The notes under the pieces: model-generated | What the model saw: the letters and a program-made list of their open reading frames with translations, nothing else | Told to the model about the DNA's origin: nothing | Database searches by the model: none | NCBI RefSeq assembly: GCF_026210795.1 | Contig: NC_089458.1 | Span: forward strand, 2,124,001 to 2,188,000 | DNA from: Rhizophagus irregularis | Lineage: Eukaryota; Glomeromycota; Glomeromycetes; Glomerales; Glomeraceae | Reading direction: 5' to 3' | DNA length: 64,000 nucleotides | Part shown: positions 24,100-35,093 of the stretch, in pieces | Layout of the letters: every line of letters begins with the position of its first letter | Position numbering within the stretch: position 1 is the stretch's first letter | Translations under genes and position numbers: made by a program

Positions 24100-24796
24100 A
24101 TGACCTGTCGTCGATCTAATACCTCACGTCAGAAATCTCGAGCAAGATTTCAAAGACTTAAAGAAGCACGTAAAATGAAAGTTCGTCAACTTGAAGGTGG
24201 GTATTGTACGCAAGGTTCTTAAGATGTCTCTTGAACGGTATGATTGCCTGTAGACAGGGTTTCGACCTTATATCCGGTTCTTAAAAGGTTGATTTTGCGC
24301 AGCTTGTAGACGGGGTACTTGTACTTCTAGGATATTTAAGTCTTGAAAGGCCTCTACCTGTAGAACTTTTTTGTACTATCGACCTTATTCACTTAGTTTT
24401 TAACTAACTTGGAGTGACCATAAATCTCCATTTTTATTTCTAATAGAGGACCTTACGAAAGCTAAGGAAGAAAAAGAAGATCTTCAAGAGAAATTTGAAA
24501 ACTTGCTGGAAATGGGGACCCATAAGAATCTCGAGACAGAATTCCAAAATAAAATCTGGGCTGGGGAGCAGCGAAAATTATGGGAGGCCCAAAAATTAAT
24601 TATCGACCAGCAGCGAACAATAGAAGGTCTGGAAGAAGGCGTTTGTCAATTAATTTCACATAATATAGGCTTGCAGAGTAGTAGAGGTCGTGCTGAAGCA
24701 GCATTTGAAGAAGCAAAACAAATGCTTTTTGAAGAATGTAATATAATTTTGTCAAACGGTTCTACTTCTAATCCTAGTTATGAAGAAGTTGATTAA
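24100..24796 (+). CDS. bZIP-like protein encoded antisense inside the Gypsy element (one intron)
   Basis: Exon 1 is 24100-24196 and exon 2 24447-24796, joined in phase across a 250-bp intron (GTGGGT...TTTCTAATAG), giving 148 residues. The N-terminus is a basic region: RRSNTSRQKSRARFQRLKE (residues 4-22). Counting from Arg14, heptad positions 24, 31, 38, 45 and 52 carry Arg, Leu, Ala, Leu, Leu, the register of a leucine zipper. The canonical basic-region Asn is Ser here, with an Asn next to it. A long charged coiled coil follows (LEEDLTKAKEEKEDL onwards), then a polar tail. The gene runs opposite to gag-pol and ends tail to tail with integrase, about 220 bp apart. In that orientation the intron is invisible to splicing of the genomic RNA, which explains why it survives. 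DNA binding is inferred. Confidence 0.8.
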
Positions 24797-25014
24797 ATAA
24801 AAAAAAATTTCTTCTTTCTGATTTTTCCTATAATTTTCTAATAATTTTTGTAATAAATTTTTCATTAAGTTTTTCACAATAAAATTTCTAAAATTTTTCA
24901 TCTTTTTAATAAATTTTTCTGGGGCATTGAGTCGCAAATTCATTTTGATCATCTGTAACACTTGTAAATAAAATTAACTATTTGCCACGAGTTGTAGATC
25001 TTAATCGTGACTAA
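24797..25014. other. Spacer between the bZIP-like gene and the integrase end
   Basis: About 220 bp, AT-rich, with AATAAA-like motifs on both strands (for example 24796-24803 and near 24966). It probably holds both 3' ends of this convergent pair. Confidence 0.45.
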
Positions 25015-28000
25015 TTATACTACAATTATTGGTTCCCAATTTTGTCGATCGTGATACAATTTTAATAAACTTCCATTTACAGGAGTTCGTAAGACTTTTC
25101 CATCTATAGTTCGTAATTTGTACGCTCCTTTTTCTCCAACTTGATGAATATAGTATGGTCCTTTCCATTTTGGATTTAGTTTTCCAGTCCATTGCTTTTC
25201 TTTTGCTGCGTCATAATATAAGACTTTATCTCCAATAGAAAATTTTATTTGATGACATAATTTTCTATCATGTCGTTCCTTTTGTTTTTGTTGAGATATT
25301 TCAATATTTGTCTTAGCTATTTCGATTTCTTGAGGTAGTTGGTCAACTAAATTTTCTATGTGATTTATTAAAGTTGGATTTCCATTATTTTCTAATGAAT
25401 CAGTTGGTAGTTTAGCATCTCGTCCATATAATAAAAAGAAAGGTGCGATTTTTGTAGTCGAATGTTTTGTAGTACGATAAGCAAATAAAATTGGTGCAAT
25501 ATAATTATCCCAATTATCAATATGATCTGTTGATAATTTTGCTAAAGATTCTGATAAAGTACGATTAAATCTTTCTACAAGTCCATTTGTTTGAGGGTGG
25601 TATGGTGTTGAAAATAAATGTTTTATCTGAAATTTTTCCATTAATTTTTCAATTATTTGATTTCTAAAATAAGTTCCTTGGTCTGATAATATTTTTGCTG
25701 GACATCCATGTCGACAAATTATTTCTTCATAAATAAAAAGTGCAGCTTGTTCTGCAGTAGCTTCTTTTACAGGTCGTGCTTCTGGCCATTTTGTTAAATA
25801 ATCCATTGCTGTAATTATATATTTGTTTCCATTTGTAGTTATAGGTAAAGGTCCTACAAAATCTATTCCTATTTGATGAAAAGGACTTTCTACTGGAATA
25901 GGATGTAAAGGTAACTTTGTCTTTTGTTTTCCTCTTCGTTGACAAGAGTCACATGACATGACATAAGCTCTGATGTCATTGTACATTTGTGGCCAATAAT
26001 ATCTTGATTGAATTTTGTCGAAACATTGTGTCAACTGAAAAATGCGCAGCAGTAGGATCGTTGTGGAACATAAAAAGAACTGGTTCCAATTCATGTCTTC
26101 TAATTACTCGTAGTAAATTATTTTGTCTCTTTTTATCCTTTTTATAAATGAAATTATTTTTGATAATAAAATATACTGATTGTTTTTGAATTTGTTGTTG
26201 TTGTTGGTTATTTAATGTAAAAGGTAATTGATTATATTTTAAATAATTATATATGTTATTGTAATGTTCAATATCCATTTTTGAAAATTTAGGCTGTCTC
26301 GTCACGATGCGGACACTTTCGCTTTCACCTTTTGATACTTTGTTAATTATAATATGTAAAAGAGGTGGACTTTTAGTCCAAATTGGCAATGAAAGGTTCC
26401 AAAGATACTTTGTAAACTGGTAAATCATTCATTAATCGTTCGATATATTTAAGATAATTGATATTATTTTCAAGTTGTACTGCTTGAGGTTCTTTCCACC
26501 ATTGATTATTAATAAGGAATTTGGGATTCATATCTGGCCTAATTTTTCCTAAAGTGAATCCAATGATACAGTCGTGCATAGTAGTTCCATAAAATAGATT
26601 CTTCTTGCACATCGTACAATATGTATGCACGTGATGATTTTCTGTATCGCATTCCATGGTACAACGACTTCCACCATGATTGATTGGTTGACCGGCGATT
26701 ACTTGTTTAATTTTTATATTTTCCAAATACATATTTTCTAGAGCTTGACGGTTCATACCACACATGGTCCAGGCGATATGTTCTTCAATATTAATCTGAT
26801 TTTCTTCTGAATAATCAGAGAATGCATCTCCATAAATTTGTCTTTCCCACAAATTATTATATTCTTCTGTATCAATCGAATAGTTATCTTCATTACACTG
26901 ACAAATAATTTCGTTACAACAACTATATGGTGATGGTGAACGGGCTGGAGGAGGTTGACAAACTTTACAAATACAATCTTCTGGATGAAGTCCATTGGGG
27001 TTGTCAAAATCATATCGAATTCCTGAAACAATATTAATAGGAGAGTTATTTTCAGATCGTTCTTCAATGTAGCTTTGCATATCATATATTAGATTATCAC
27101 AACGATTTAACAAATCAATAGCTCTTTGAGCAGGTCTATCAGTATAATCATCTTCTGAATCTGCATCGTACTCTTCATGTACTGGAGTAGAACTTTCATT
27201 TACATTAGTTTGTCCTTCTTTTTCAATAGAAATCATGAAACAACTAAGAGTTTGGCTATCTTCTTCAAACATTCTAGATAATGCATCTGCATTTGCGTTT
27301 GCTTTTCCCGCTCGATGCTTAATATTAAAGTCATACTGTTGAAGGTCCATGACCCATCTCGCACGGCGACCTTTTGGGATTTTGGATGTCTTTAACCATT
27401 TTAGAGCAGAATGGTCAGTAACAATTGCGAAAGGTTTTAATCCTAAGTAATGTTGGAAATGTTTGATAGCCCACACTATCGCAAGACATTCCCTGGTCAG
27501 TTATAGGGTAATTACACTCAGCCTTATTCAAAGATCTGCTGGCATAAGCGACTACATGTTCTTTTCCATCCTCTCTTATTTGTGATAACACAGCACCAAG
27601 TCCAGTTCCAGATGCGTCTGTATGGATAATGAAAGGTTGTTCAAAGTCAGGATATGTTAAGATTGGAGATTTAATTAATCTTTCCTTCAAATAATCAAAT
27701 GCAGTTTGTTGTTTCTCAGTCCAATGAAAAGGAGTTTCCTTCTTTAAAAGTAATAACATTGGTTTGGCTATTTTTGAGAAATCTTTGATGAACTTTCGAT
27801 AGTAAGAGAATAAGCCTAATGCTGAGCGAAGTTGTGTTAGATTTGTTGGAACCGGAAAGGTTCTAATTTTTTCAATTTTTTCTGGATCAGGTCGGATACC
27901 TTCTCGTCCTACTACATGTCCTAGGAAATGAATATTTCTGAGGCAGAAATAACATTTCTTAAGTTTAATCTTCAAATTTGCTCGTCTAAGAGTCTCAAAT

Positions 28001-28965
28001 ACTTGTCTAAGATGGTCCAAGTGTTGCTCCAAGGTTCCTTTTGAATAGATGATTACATCATCTAAATATACTGCTACAAATTTCCCTAGATACTCCTGGA
28101 GTATTCTATTCATTAATCGTTGAAAAGTTCCAGGCGCATAAGCTAAACCAAAGGGCATTACTAGAAATTCATATAATCCAAAGGGAGTAATGAAGGCAGT
28201 TTTCTCCACATCTGCTGGATCCATAGCTACTTGCCAATAACCACTGGCTAAATCTAATGTGGTAAACCATGTTGCATTACTAAAAGATTCAAGCATATCA
28301 TCAATTCGAGGCAATGGGTAAGCATCTGCTTTGGTGACAGCATTCAATTTTCGATAGTCTATGCATAAACGTTTTTCTCCTCCTTTTTTATCAACAATTA
28401 CCACAGGTGAAGCCCAAGGGCTAGCTGATTTTCTTATAAGTCCTTGACTTTCCATTCTTGTGATTTCTCCTTGTAAGAATTCTCTATATTTAGGATTACA
28501 TCGATAGGGTGGTTGAGAGATAGGAGTAGCATCTTTTGTAATAATTTTGTGCTTAATTACATTTGTTTTTCCAATTTCTGTTTGGCTTTTAGCACAAATA
28601 TCTGCATAGTCACTCAAGAGTTGTTGAAATTGGCTTTGTTGATGGTAGTCTAACGGTCCTAAATGTAAGTCTGGATTGACTTTTTCTTCACTATATACTT
28701 CTGCTTGAGCTAAAGAAATGGCAGGATTTGATTCTTCCAATTCTTCATCTTCATTATTTTGGTGGGCAGGAGATACTTCATTTTCCCATGGGTTAAATTC
28801 AAGGGATTCTTCTGTTGAATAACCAGAAAAATCAGACATATAGATTTGAGCTTCTTCTAACTCTTCAGACTCATATTCTTCTTCGTCATCATACTCAAAT
28901 GATTGCTTCATTTTAATAGGTTTTGGGAGAGTAAAAATCACAGGGGACTGTTGTGGATCGTCCAT
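25015..28965 (-). pseudogene. Gypsy pol: RT, RNase H, Cys/His-rich insert, integrase (frameshifted)
   Basis: RT starts in a frame overlapping the Gag-protease end (28913-28965) and shows KRLCIDYRKLNAVT, FGLAYAPGTFQRLMN and YLDD near 28050-28080. RNase H has HTDASGTGLGAVL and ends with HRAGKANANADALSRM. A Cys/His-rich insert of about 270 residues follows (26400-27250). Integrase has an N-terminal HHCC zinc motif (C-x2-C near 25950), the DDE core (GIDFVGPL, LSDQGTYF, LVERFNRTL) and a GPY-type end (WKGPYYIHQVGEKGAYKLR). Frame breaks: near 27490 (a GGG where GG would restore phase), near 26400 and near 26030 (one extra C fits). All shift the same way. In a very young element these could be fresh mutations or base-calling errors. 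Confidence 0.9.
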
Positions 28966-31369
28966 TGTATCTGATAGTTAGTGTCTTCTTGTCCCAGTCA
29001 AGAGCAGCATTTACCTTTCTCATCCAGTTATTTCCTAGAATAAAAACACTATCGCTTGATTCTATGATTTGAACATTGGTTTTAATAATTAAATTTCTGA
29101 CTTTTAGGGGTAAGTTTTGGATTTCTCCCAATGACCTAACTCTAGTTCCATTGGCAGTTTTAATTACATATTCTGAAGGTCCATCGATAGTTAATTTCAA
29201 AGTTTTCATCATAGCAGTAGTCATAATACTAACTGCAGCTCCACTATCAATTACTGCAATAACTGATTGTTGGTTAATATGAAATTCACATTTAGCAGCG
29301 GTAGTGGGAGTTTCTTCTTCTGAGTTGGAGTCTCCATAGTAACTTTCTCCAATATAATTATTGTTATCAATCTTTTCACGCTTTCTCCTCATACTTTGAA
29401 TTAATCCTTTCCTGTAAACAGGAAGTTGGGCTGTTGCTTGACCGATAGATAGACCACAAGGAAGGTCACTAATATATTTAGCTATATCAAATTCATTGAC
29501 ATTTTCAATAGGTGCAGGGACCATTTTGGTTCTTACTTTTCTTTTTGTTGAAGGTTCTGCTGTAGCATCCATATCCATAGGTGTAGAAGGAGTTACTGGA
29601 GGAATAGGTTGGGTACGTAATTGGTCTTCCTTTCGAGATTCTGAAAATCTTGTTCTTTTTCCTCTAGGAGAAGATATCTCATATGGAACAGATCTAGAAC
29701 GAGTTGTAACATATGCTTCATATTCGTCTTCTTCTTCCCATTCTTCCTCATATTCATCCTCATATTCATCATAGTAAATTTCTGCTTCATCATCTGCATA
29801 ATTAATAGGTGTAACTGGTGCTCTTTGACGAGGGCGATTATTATTATTATTATTACCATTAATATTTCCATTATTGGTATTTCTTCCCATTTGGCAGTTT
29901 CTGGAAATATGTCCTATATTTCCACATCTAAAACAAGTAATATTTGGATTGAAGGAATTCTGAGTAGGGGCTTGACCATTCTGACGATTTTGATTGTTAT
30001 TATTATTAGGTCTTGGTCTAGTATTTCGAGGGGTGCTTTGTTGAACCATTAAAACTGATGAAAGATTTGCATAATTAAGAGCGAGTTGTTGCATTTGTTT
30101 TGTTAATGCTTCCATTTCATCTACTTGTGGAGTTGGTTTAACAGTTGTAGTAGTAGTTGGAATAGGTTCTATAGTACTAGTAGTTACAGGTGTTGTAGTT
30201 AAAAGAGTAGTATTTACACCTAATTCTACTAACTTGGCTCGGGTAATAGTTGCTTCCAAAGTATCAGTATTCCCAATTACTACCTGTCCAACTAAGAAGG
30301 GCTTGAGACCATTAATATAGTAGTTAATTTGGTATCTTGCGGCTAAAGCTTCCCCTTGGGTGGCTTTATTTAACAGCTTCTTAAAACGTCAGGAGTAATT
30401 TTCTACTGATTCATTGTCTCCTTGTTTAATATTTTGCAGTTCTCTGGTCCACTGATTCCTTCGAGCAGCAGTTGCAAAGTAGTTTAAAAATTGGGTATCA
30501 AAGTTATTTGCATTGTTATCTACATGCCATTGGTTGATATTTCCTCTATTCTCTTCATACCAATCTCGGGCAGCTTCCTTAAGAAATCCAGCGGCTAAAG
30601 CAATTTTTCGATTATCTGGCCATCCATTAGCTGCAAAGGCAGCTTCAAAGAGTCGACACCATTCATATGGATCCTCATCATCACGTCCATAGAAAAAGGG
30701 AACATCAACAACTTTAGATGTTGTACGATTTTGGTTGGCAGTTGTAAGAGCATTAATGGCATTAAGATTATTTTGTAATGCAGTAGTAATGGCATTTGTA
30801 TTGTTATTCAAAGTATTTTCCAAAAGGTTTCCAACATTTCTGGGATTAGCATTATCTATTGGGTCAGCTCCCCAAACTAACTTCATAAGATCTTTCATCT
30901 GACCTTCATTCATGTTGGCGTTATTATTTACTGGCGTATTATGAAAAATTCGGTATGCGTTGGTTACTTGAGTATCAGTTGGTAAACTCTTGAATCCGTT
31001 TGTTAATTCGAATAATTTATGTAAATAAAAGGATAATTCTAATAAAGGAGTATTTATTTGTCGAAACTTTATACTTTGTAGGATCTTAGTAGTTATACCG
31101 ACAAGTGTATTGAGTTGTGTAGTTATAAAGAATTCAGTTTTTAATACTTTAAAAGCGGCTACTGTTGCTCCAGTATATTGTTTTGCTGTGTACTGAATAG
31201 AAATCCAGAGCCAAAATTTCTCAAATCCGTCAGGGATATTGTCAGCTGGAATAGAATCTGTTGGATAACACTGAATACAGTAAACTTCTTTTTGGTTGAT
31301 TGTTCTTCCTCTACGATGTTTTCTTTGATGTGACTTTAATTCTGCTTTAGATAAATTGTAAAAGGGCAT
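28913..31369 (-). pseudogene. Gypsy Gag-protease, one in-frame TGA
   Basis: One frame from the ATG at 31369 to the stop at 28913-28915, about 818 codons, interrupted only by a TGA at 30389-30391. A basic N-terminus leads to a capsid-like Gag domain (VPFFYGRDDEDPYEWCRLFEAAF, WYEENRG, LQNIKQGDNESVENYS). After the TGA comes the CCHC knuckle CFRCGNIGHISRNC near 29895-29935, a strongly acidic run (about 29700-29800), basic nuclear-signal-like clusters (SPRGKRTRF, STKRKVRTK) and the aspartic protease (VIDSGAAVSIM near 29240, then ILGNNW). It packages element RNA and processes the polyprotein. The TGA falls inside capsid, not at a gag-pol boundary, so a mutation is likelier than programmed readthrough. 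Confidence 0.88.
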
Positions 31370-31383
31370 TCAATTTCAAAATT

Positions 31384-31592
31384 CAAATTGTTGCAAGTAC
31401 GTCTGCTAATATCTTAAGTACGTCTGAGAAAGTAAATTTCGTTTGCAAGTGCGTCTGCAAGTATCTCAAGTTCGTCTGAGAAAAGAAATTACGTCTGCAA
31501 GTTCGTCTGCAAGTATTCTCAAGTTCGTCTGAGAAAAGAAATTACGTCTGCAAGTACGTCTGCAAGTATTCTCAAGTTCGTCTGAGAAAAGA
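31384..31592 (-). repeat. Leader tandem repeats of the Gypsy element
   Basis: About four units built from CAAGTACGTCTGCAAGTAT and CAAGTTCGTCTGAGAAAAGAAATTA phrases lie between the primer-binding site and the Gag start. It is noncoding in the leader, where packaging signals are expected; that role is inference. Confidence 0.8.
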
Positions 31593-31627
31593 AATCAATT
31601 GTTAATTCACAGTATAGCCTTTTACCT

Positions 31628-31641
31628 GGCAGGAATCACCA
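31628..31641 (-). promoter_or_regulatory. Primer-binding site
   Basis: On the minus strand TGGTGATTCCTGCC begins two bases after the 5' LTR. The leading TGG pairs with the CCA end of a tRNA. The tRNA species was not identified. Confidence 0.65.
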
Positions 31642-31643
31642 CT

Positions 31644-32174
31644 TGTTAACCGATTCGGTACGTTGAATAGATTAACTATGATTTGCAGTCAGGGAGATTA
31701 AGTACGTTTAACTATGACTGAAATCCAATCAAACAAGACACGCTTAAAAATAGGGAGTTCGTTTATAGTGTAAAAGGTTATACTTTATTATAGAACTTTA
31801 TAATTACAAGAATGAGAATTAAGGAACTAAAGATAAACTAATTCGAACTGAAGGAACTTCCCTTATAACGAAGGAAAATACCAACGTTATTTATATAAAA
31901 GTTACTACATATAAAGATATAATAAATATAATAGATATAATAAATATAAGAAATATAACTAATATAATAAATATAACTAATAAATTAAATATAATAAATA
32001 AAATAATTATATCGATTATATTAAATATAATTAATATAATAAATATAATAGAAATAATAGGCTAAGTAGGCTGCGGCTAGGTCGGCTTGGCACAGTTGGG
32101 CACAGTAGATCCTAATTTTCCACATGATCTTCTGGCGCAGTAAGTTGTAACTCTACACGTGACTAGGGGTAACA
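31644..32174 (-). repeat. 5' LTR (right copy)
   Basis: 531 bp, TGTTAACCG to TAACA, the partner of 22643-23173. It should hold the promoter for the genomic RNA, which is transcribed leftwards. Confidence 0.95.
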
Positions 32175-32208
32175 ACGTGATTCTACCTTAACGGTCCCCA
32201 AAAAAAGG

Positions 32209-32552
32209 AAATTTTTATGCCAATTACTTAATTTTATTAAATTATACATAACTTTGGCCAGAATTATAAAAATTTCCTTTTTTAAATTTGTTTTTCTTAC
32301 GGTATTAAAACAATAAGTGCACCCCCTTGGGATCATAGTAAAAAAATAATAGAATGTGCACTTAGAAAGGGTGTGCATTTATAGAGAGTAAAATATTAAG
32401 AGCTCTTATAAGTTGGGACTAGGCCCGCCGTGCACTTAAAGAGAATTTATATAGTGCGTGCACTTTATAGAGGGTGCACTTATAGAGGTGTCACTGTATA
32501 TGGTTAGTATTTCGGGAAAACGGCAATCATCAACCCGGTGTTAATTCTAAAA
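32209..32552. other. Upstream region of the reductase gene with MITE remnants
   Basis: An AAAAAGGAAATTTTTAT / ATAAAAATTTCCTTTTT foldback sits at about 32208-32284. From 32305 to 32510 the phrase GTGCAC(T)TATAGAG recurs on both strands and the block ends TGTCACTGTA, the style of a TA-target (Tc1/mariner-like) MITE. This leaves only about 40 bp of unique sequence before the reductase ATG, so its promoter may lie within the MITE. Confidence 0.5.
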
Positions 32553-34167
32553 ATGACTCTTCCTCTTCGTGAGCTTGGAAAAACTGGTGTAAAAATTTCT
32601 GTAATCGGTCTGGGTTGTATGGTATGTTTATAGTAAAGTTTAATAATTTAATACTTCTTAGTTAATCATGCACGTGTCTAATAAACCTTTCGATTCTAAT
32701 AAAAAGGGCATGAGTGAGTTTTACGGTTCATCTGATGAACAAGAAAATATTAAGGTTTTGAATCGAGTGTTGGAATTAGGATGTAACTTTTGGGATACTT
32801 CTGTTCGTGTCTAATTTCCAACATATATAAAAATTTATTTTTTTAAAAAAAAACTACATCGTAAATTACTTTTATCAATTTTATTATATCAAAAGGATGC
32901 GTATGGGGTGTGGAGCCAATGAGATTCTTATTTCAAAAATTCTTAAAGATCGTCGTGATGAAGTGTTTATTTGTACAAAGTTTGGTATAGTTCGAAATTC
33001 AAATGTTAAATTTGTAGGTGTATCAAATGTATCAGGCAAACCTGAATATGCTCGTCAGGCTTGTGAAAATTCTTTGAAAAGATTGGAAATTGATTGTATC
33101 GACCTTTATTATCAACATCGTGTGGACCCTGAAACGTATTTATTATAAAATTTTTTCTTTTGCCAAAAGTTGAATTAAATAGTTGATTAATATCATTGAA
33201 TACCTTGATTATAGACCCATTGAAGATACTGTTGGTGCTTTAGCAGAACTTGTTAAGGAAGGAAAGATTAAATACATTGGCCTTTCTGAATGTTCTGCAG
33301 CGACTCTTCGACGTGCTCATAAAGTTCATCCTATTTCTGCAGTTCAAGTAAATATACATAATATATTTGTTTTTTTTAAAAATAATACTTTTGTTTTTAA
33401 CATTACGCTTTATTAGATAGAATATAGTCCTTGGACTCTTGATATTGAAACAAACGGAATTATGGAAACTTGTCGTGAATTGGGTATCACTATAGTTGCT
33501 TATGGCGCGCTTGGACGTGGGTTTCTAACAGTATTTATCATTTTTAAGATGATTTAGAATTTTTTTTTTTTAATAAGAATTTTCCAGATTACAAAATATA
33601 TATACATATTTTTTTTTTATCGTAGGGAAAATTTAGGTCTATTGATGATTTTGATCCGGATGATATTAGGAGAAATCATCCTCGTTTTCAAGCTGAAACT
33701 TTTGCTAAAAATTTAGAACTTGCAGATAAATTTAGCGAATTCGCAAGTAAGAAAGGTTTAACTTCAAGTCAACTTTGTTTGGCATGGGTTCTAGCTCAGG
33801 TAAAACATAATTCTATTCCTTCTCAATATATTTTATGAGAATGATCAGTTTAAATAACAATTCATGCTTTTCATGGTTTTTTTTATAGAGTGATAATATC
33901 GTTGCTATTCCTGGTACAAGAAAAATTAAATATTTAGAAGAAAATCTTGAAGCAGCAAAAATTCAACTTAGTCCCGAAGAATTATCTGAAATTAGACAAA
34001 TAATCGATTCTTTTGAAATTATTGGTGATAGATATACCGCCGCCGGTATGAAGGTAAGAAATCACATATAATTGGTACTTTGATTTAATAAAAATAATAC
34101 AAATCAATATTAACTATTGTATATATATATATATATATATTTAAAAAAAAAGAGCGTGAATATATAA
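32553..34167 (+). CDS. Aldo-keto reductase (AKR13-like), possible one-base frameshift in exon 3
   Basis: NADP-dependent reduction of a carbonyl substrate is the family role. Exons: 32553-32621, 32707-32802, 32896-33135, 33215-33347, 33417-33530, 33626-33799, 33889-34053, and probably 34153-34167; all introns are GT-AG and in phase. About 334 residues. It shows the N-terminal strand [29 protein letters not shown] (Asp and Tyr of the tetrad), CTKFG (Lys), YYQHRVD (His), [20 protein letters not shown], and the NADP-site [15 protein letters not shown]. In exon 3 a GGGG run (32905-32908) must be read as GGG to join DAYG to GANEILI; otherwise a stop follows. Everything else is conserved, so a sequence error or a very recent mutation is likely. 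If the last intron is retained, the protein ends a few residues differently. Confidence 0.85.
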
Positions 34168-34832
34168 AAAAAAAACTCCACGAATAGTTTAAAGAATTGT
34201 ACTGTATGTACTGTATTAATAATGATGTACTAAGGATTTTTAAATTAAATAAATGAATACGTTCATTATGAAATTTTATGAATGAAAGTGAATGATTTAT
34301 ATAAAAACATACGAATTGTAAATGCTATATATACATATTATTTTCTATTAACTCAAGCTAATTTATGTATCCCCAATTCATCGGCTTTGGCAGTTGTCAA
34401 ACTTGAACCTTAATTTAGTATATAACATGAGATATTAAATATATGGCAGTTTTAAACATTCTGGTTTCATCAAATTACAAGATTCTTAGAAGAAGGTGGT
34501 TTTTGAATGATCTGAACCTTTATTCAATGCAGACAATTTATATCTGTAGGCATTATTGTCCATTTGTAAAGATGAAATTTGTATGTGGGTGGATTATTAT
34601 GTGGGTATTACATAATAAAAAATTGTTTTCTACCCTACGATATTGTAACCTGATGTTGAACTCACAACCAATAGGATTAAGATCAAACTCACTTACCTCT
34701 AGGATTGTTGTCGAACAAACAATTCAACAGGATCAAAGTCGAACTCATTTACCTTTAGGATCGTTGTCAAAAACACAACTTATCGATGTTATGTGTAGGA
34801 TCGATGTTGCACTAATATCATATAACAAAAGC
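34168..34832. other. AT-rich spacer with a short tandem repeat
   Basis: 34665-34795 contains about two copies of a 60-bp phrase (AGGATTAAGATCAAACTCACTTACCTCTAGGATTGTTGTC type). A 151-codon frame spans 34443-34898 but runs through this repeat and into a MITE, so it is not taken as a gene. Confidence 0.5.
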
Positions 34833-34840
34833 GTTACAAT

Positions 34841-35085
34841 TAAGGTTGCTGGAGAAACCAAGAGGTTTTGGCAAGTTGGCAAAATGCTGAAATGGTGAAA
34901 TTTTGCCAAAACTATATAAAAGTTTTATTAAAAAGTTGGCAAAATTCTGGAGAAAAGCAAAATCTGACGAAACTTATTATAAATGCCAAAACTGCCAAAA
35001 CTTTGCCAAAATTATAATAAAACTATAGTAAAATTTTGGAGAAACTAATTGTAGAATTTTGGAGAGGTTTAGGCAGGCAACCTTA
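34841..35085. mobile_element. hAT-type MITE, TAAGGTTGC family (245 bp)
   Basis: Ends TAAGGTTGCTGG and GCAGGCAACCTTA are inverted. The 8-bp duplication GTTACAAT is perfect at 34833-34840 and 35086-35093. The interior is built of TTTGGCAAAATT / GCCAAAACT phrases and has no gene. Same family and size as 37947-38190. Confidence 0.9.
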
Positions 35086-35093
35086 GTTACAAT

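Larger units (their letters stand above)
22643..32174 (-). mobile_element. Ty3/Gypsy LTR retrotransposon with two accessory genes
   Basis: Two 531-bp direct repeats (22643-23173 and 31644-32174) begin TGTTAACC and end GGGGTAACA, the TG...CA ends of LTRs. By eye they differ at one position. The 4-bp duplication ACGT flanks them (22639-22642, 32175-32178). Reading on the minus strand gives 5' LTR, primer-binding site, leader repeats, Gag-protease, RT-RNase H, a Cys/His-rich insert, integrase, then an accessory region with two divergent genes, a polypurine tract and the 3' LTR. RT before integrase places it in Ty3/Gypsy. LTR near-identity says the insertion is very young, yet the coding frames are broken. 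Confidence 0.95.
22252..32208. mobile_element. MITE split by the Gypsy element
   Basis: The left arm at about 22252-22285 (AAAAGGGGCCCGTTAAAGCG then GGTAGAATCACGTGA) is the imperfect reverse complement of 32175-32208 (ACGTGATTCTACCTTAACGG then TCCCC). Removing the LTR element and one ACGT copy rejoins them around CACGTG. The interior (22290-22638) is AT-rich with no gene. Outer target duplication not resolved. Confidence 0.65.

Noticed and set aside
30389-30391. Programmed readthrough between Gag and Pol
   Set aside because: The TGA is inside capsid, well before the knuckle and protease, where readthrough would not separate Gag from Pol.
31384-31592. CRISPR-like array
   Set aside because: Repeat and spacer are not distinct, the units are tandem, and the location is a retrotransposon leader in a eukaryotic sequence.
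34443-34898. 151-codon plus-strand frame between the reductase and the SINE
   Set aside because: It crosses a 60-bp tandem repeat and runs into the start of the MITE at 34841; no motif or codon pattern of a gene.
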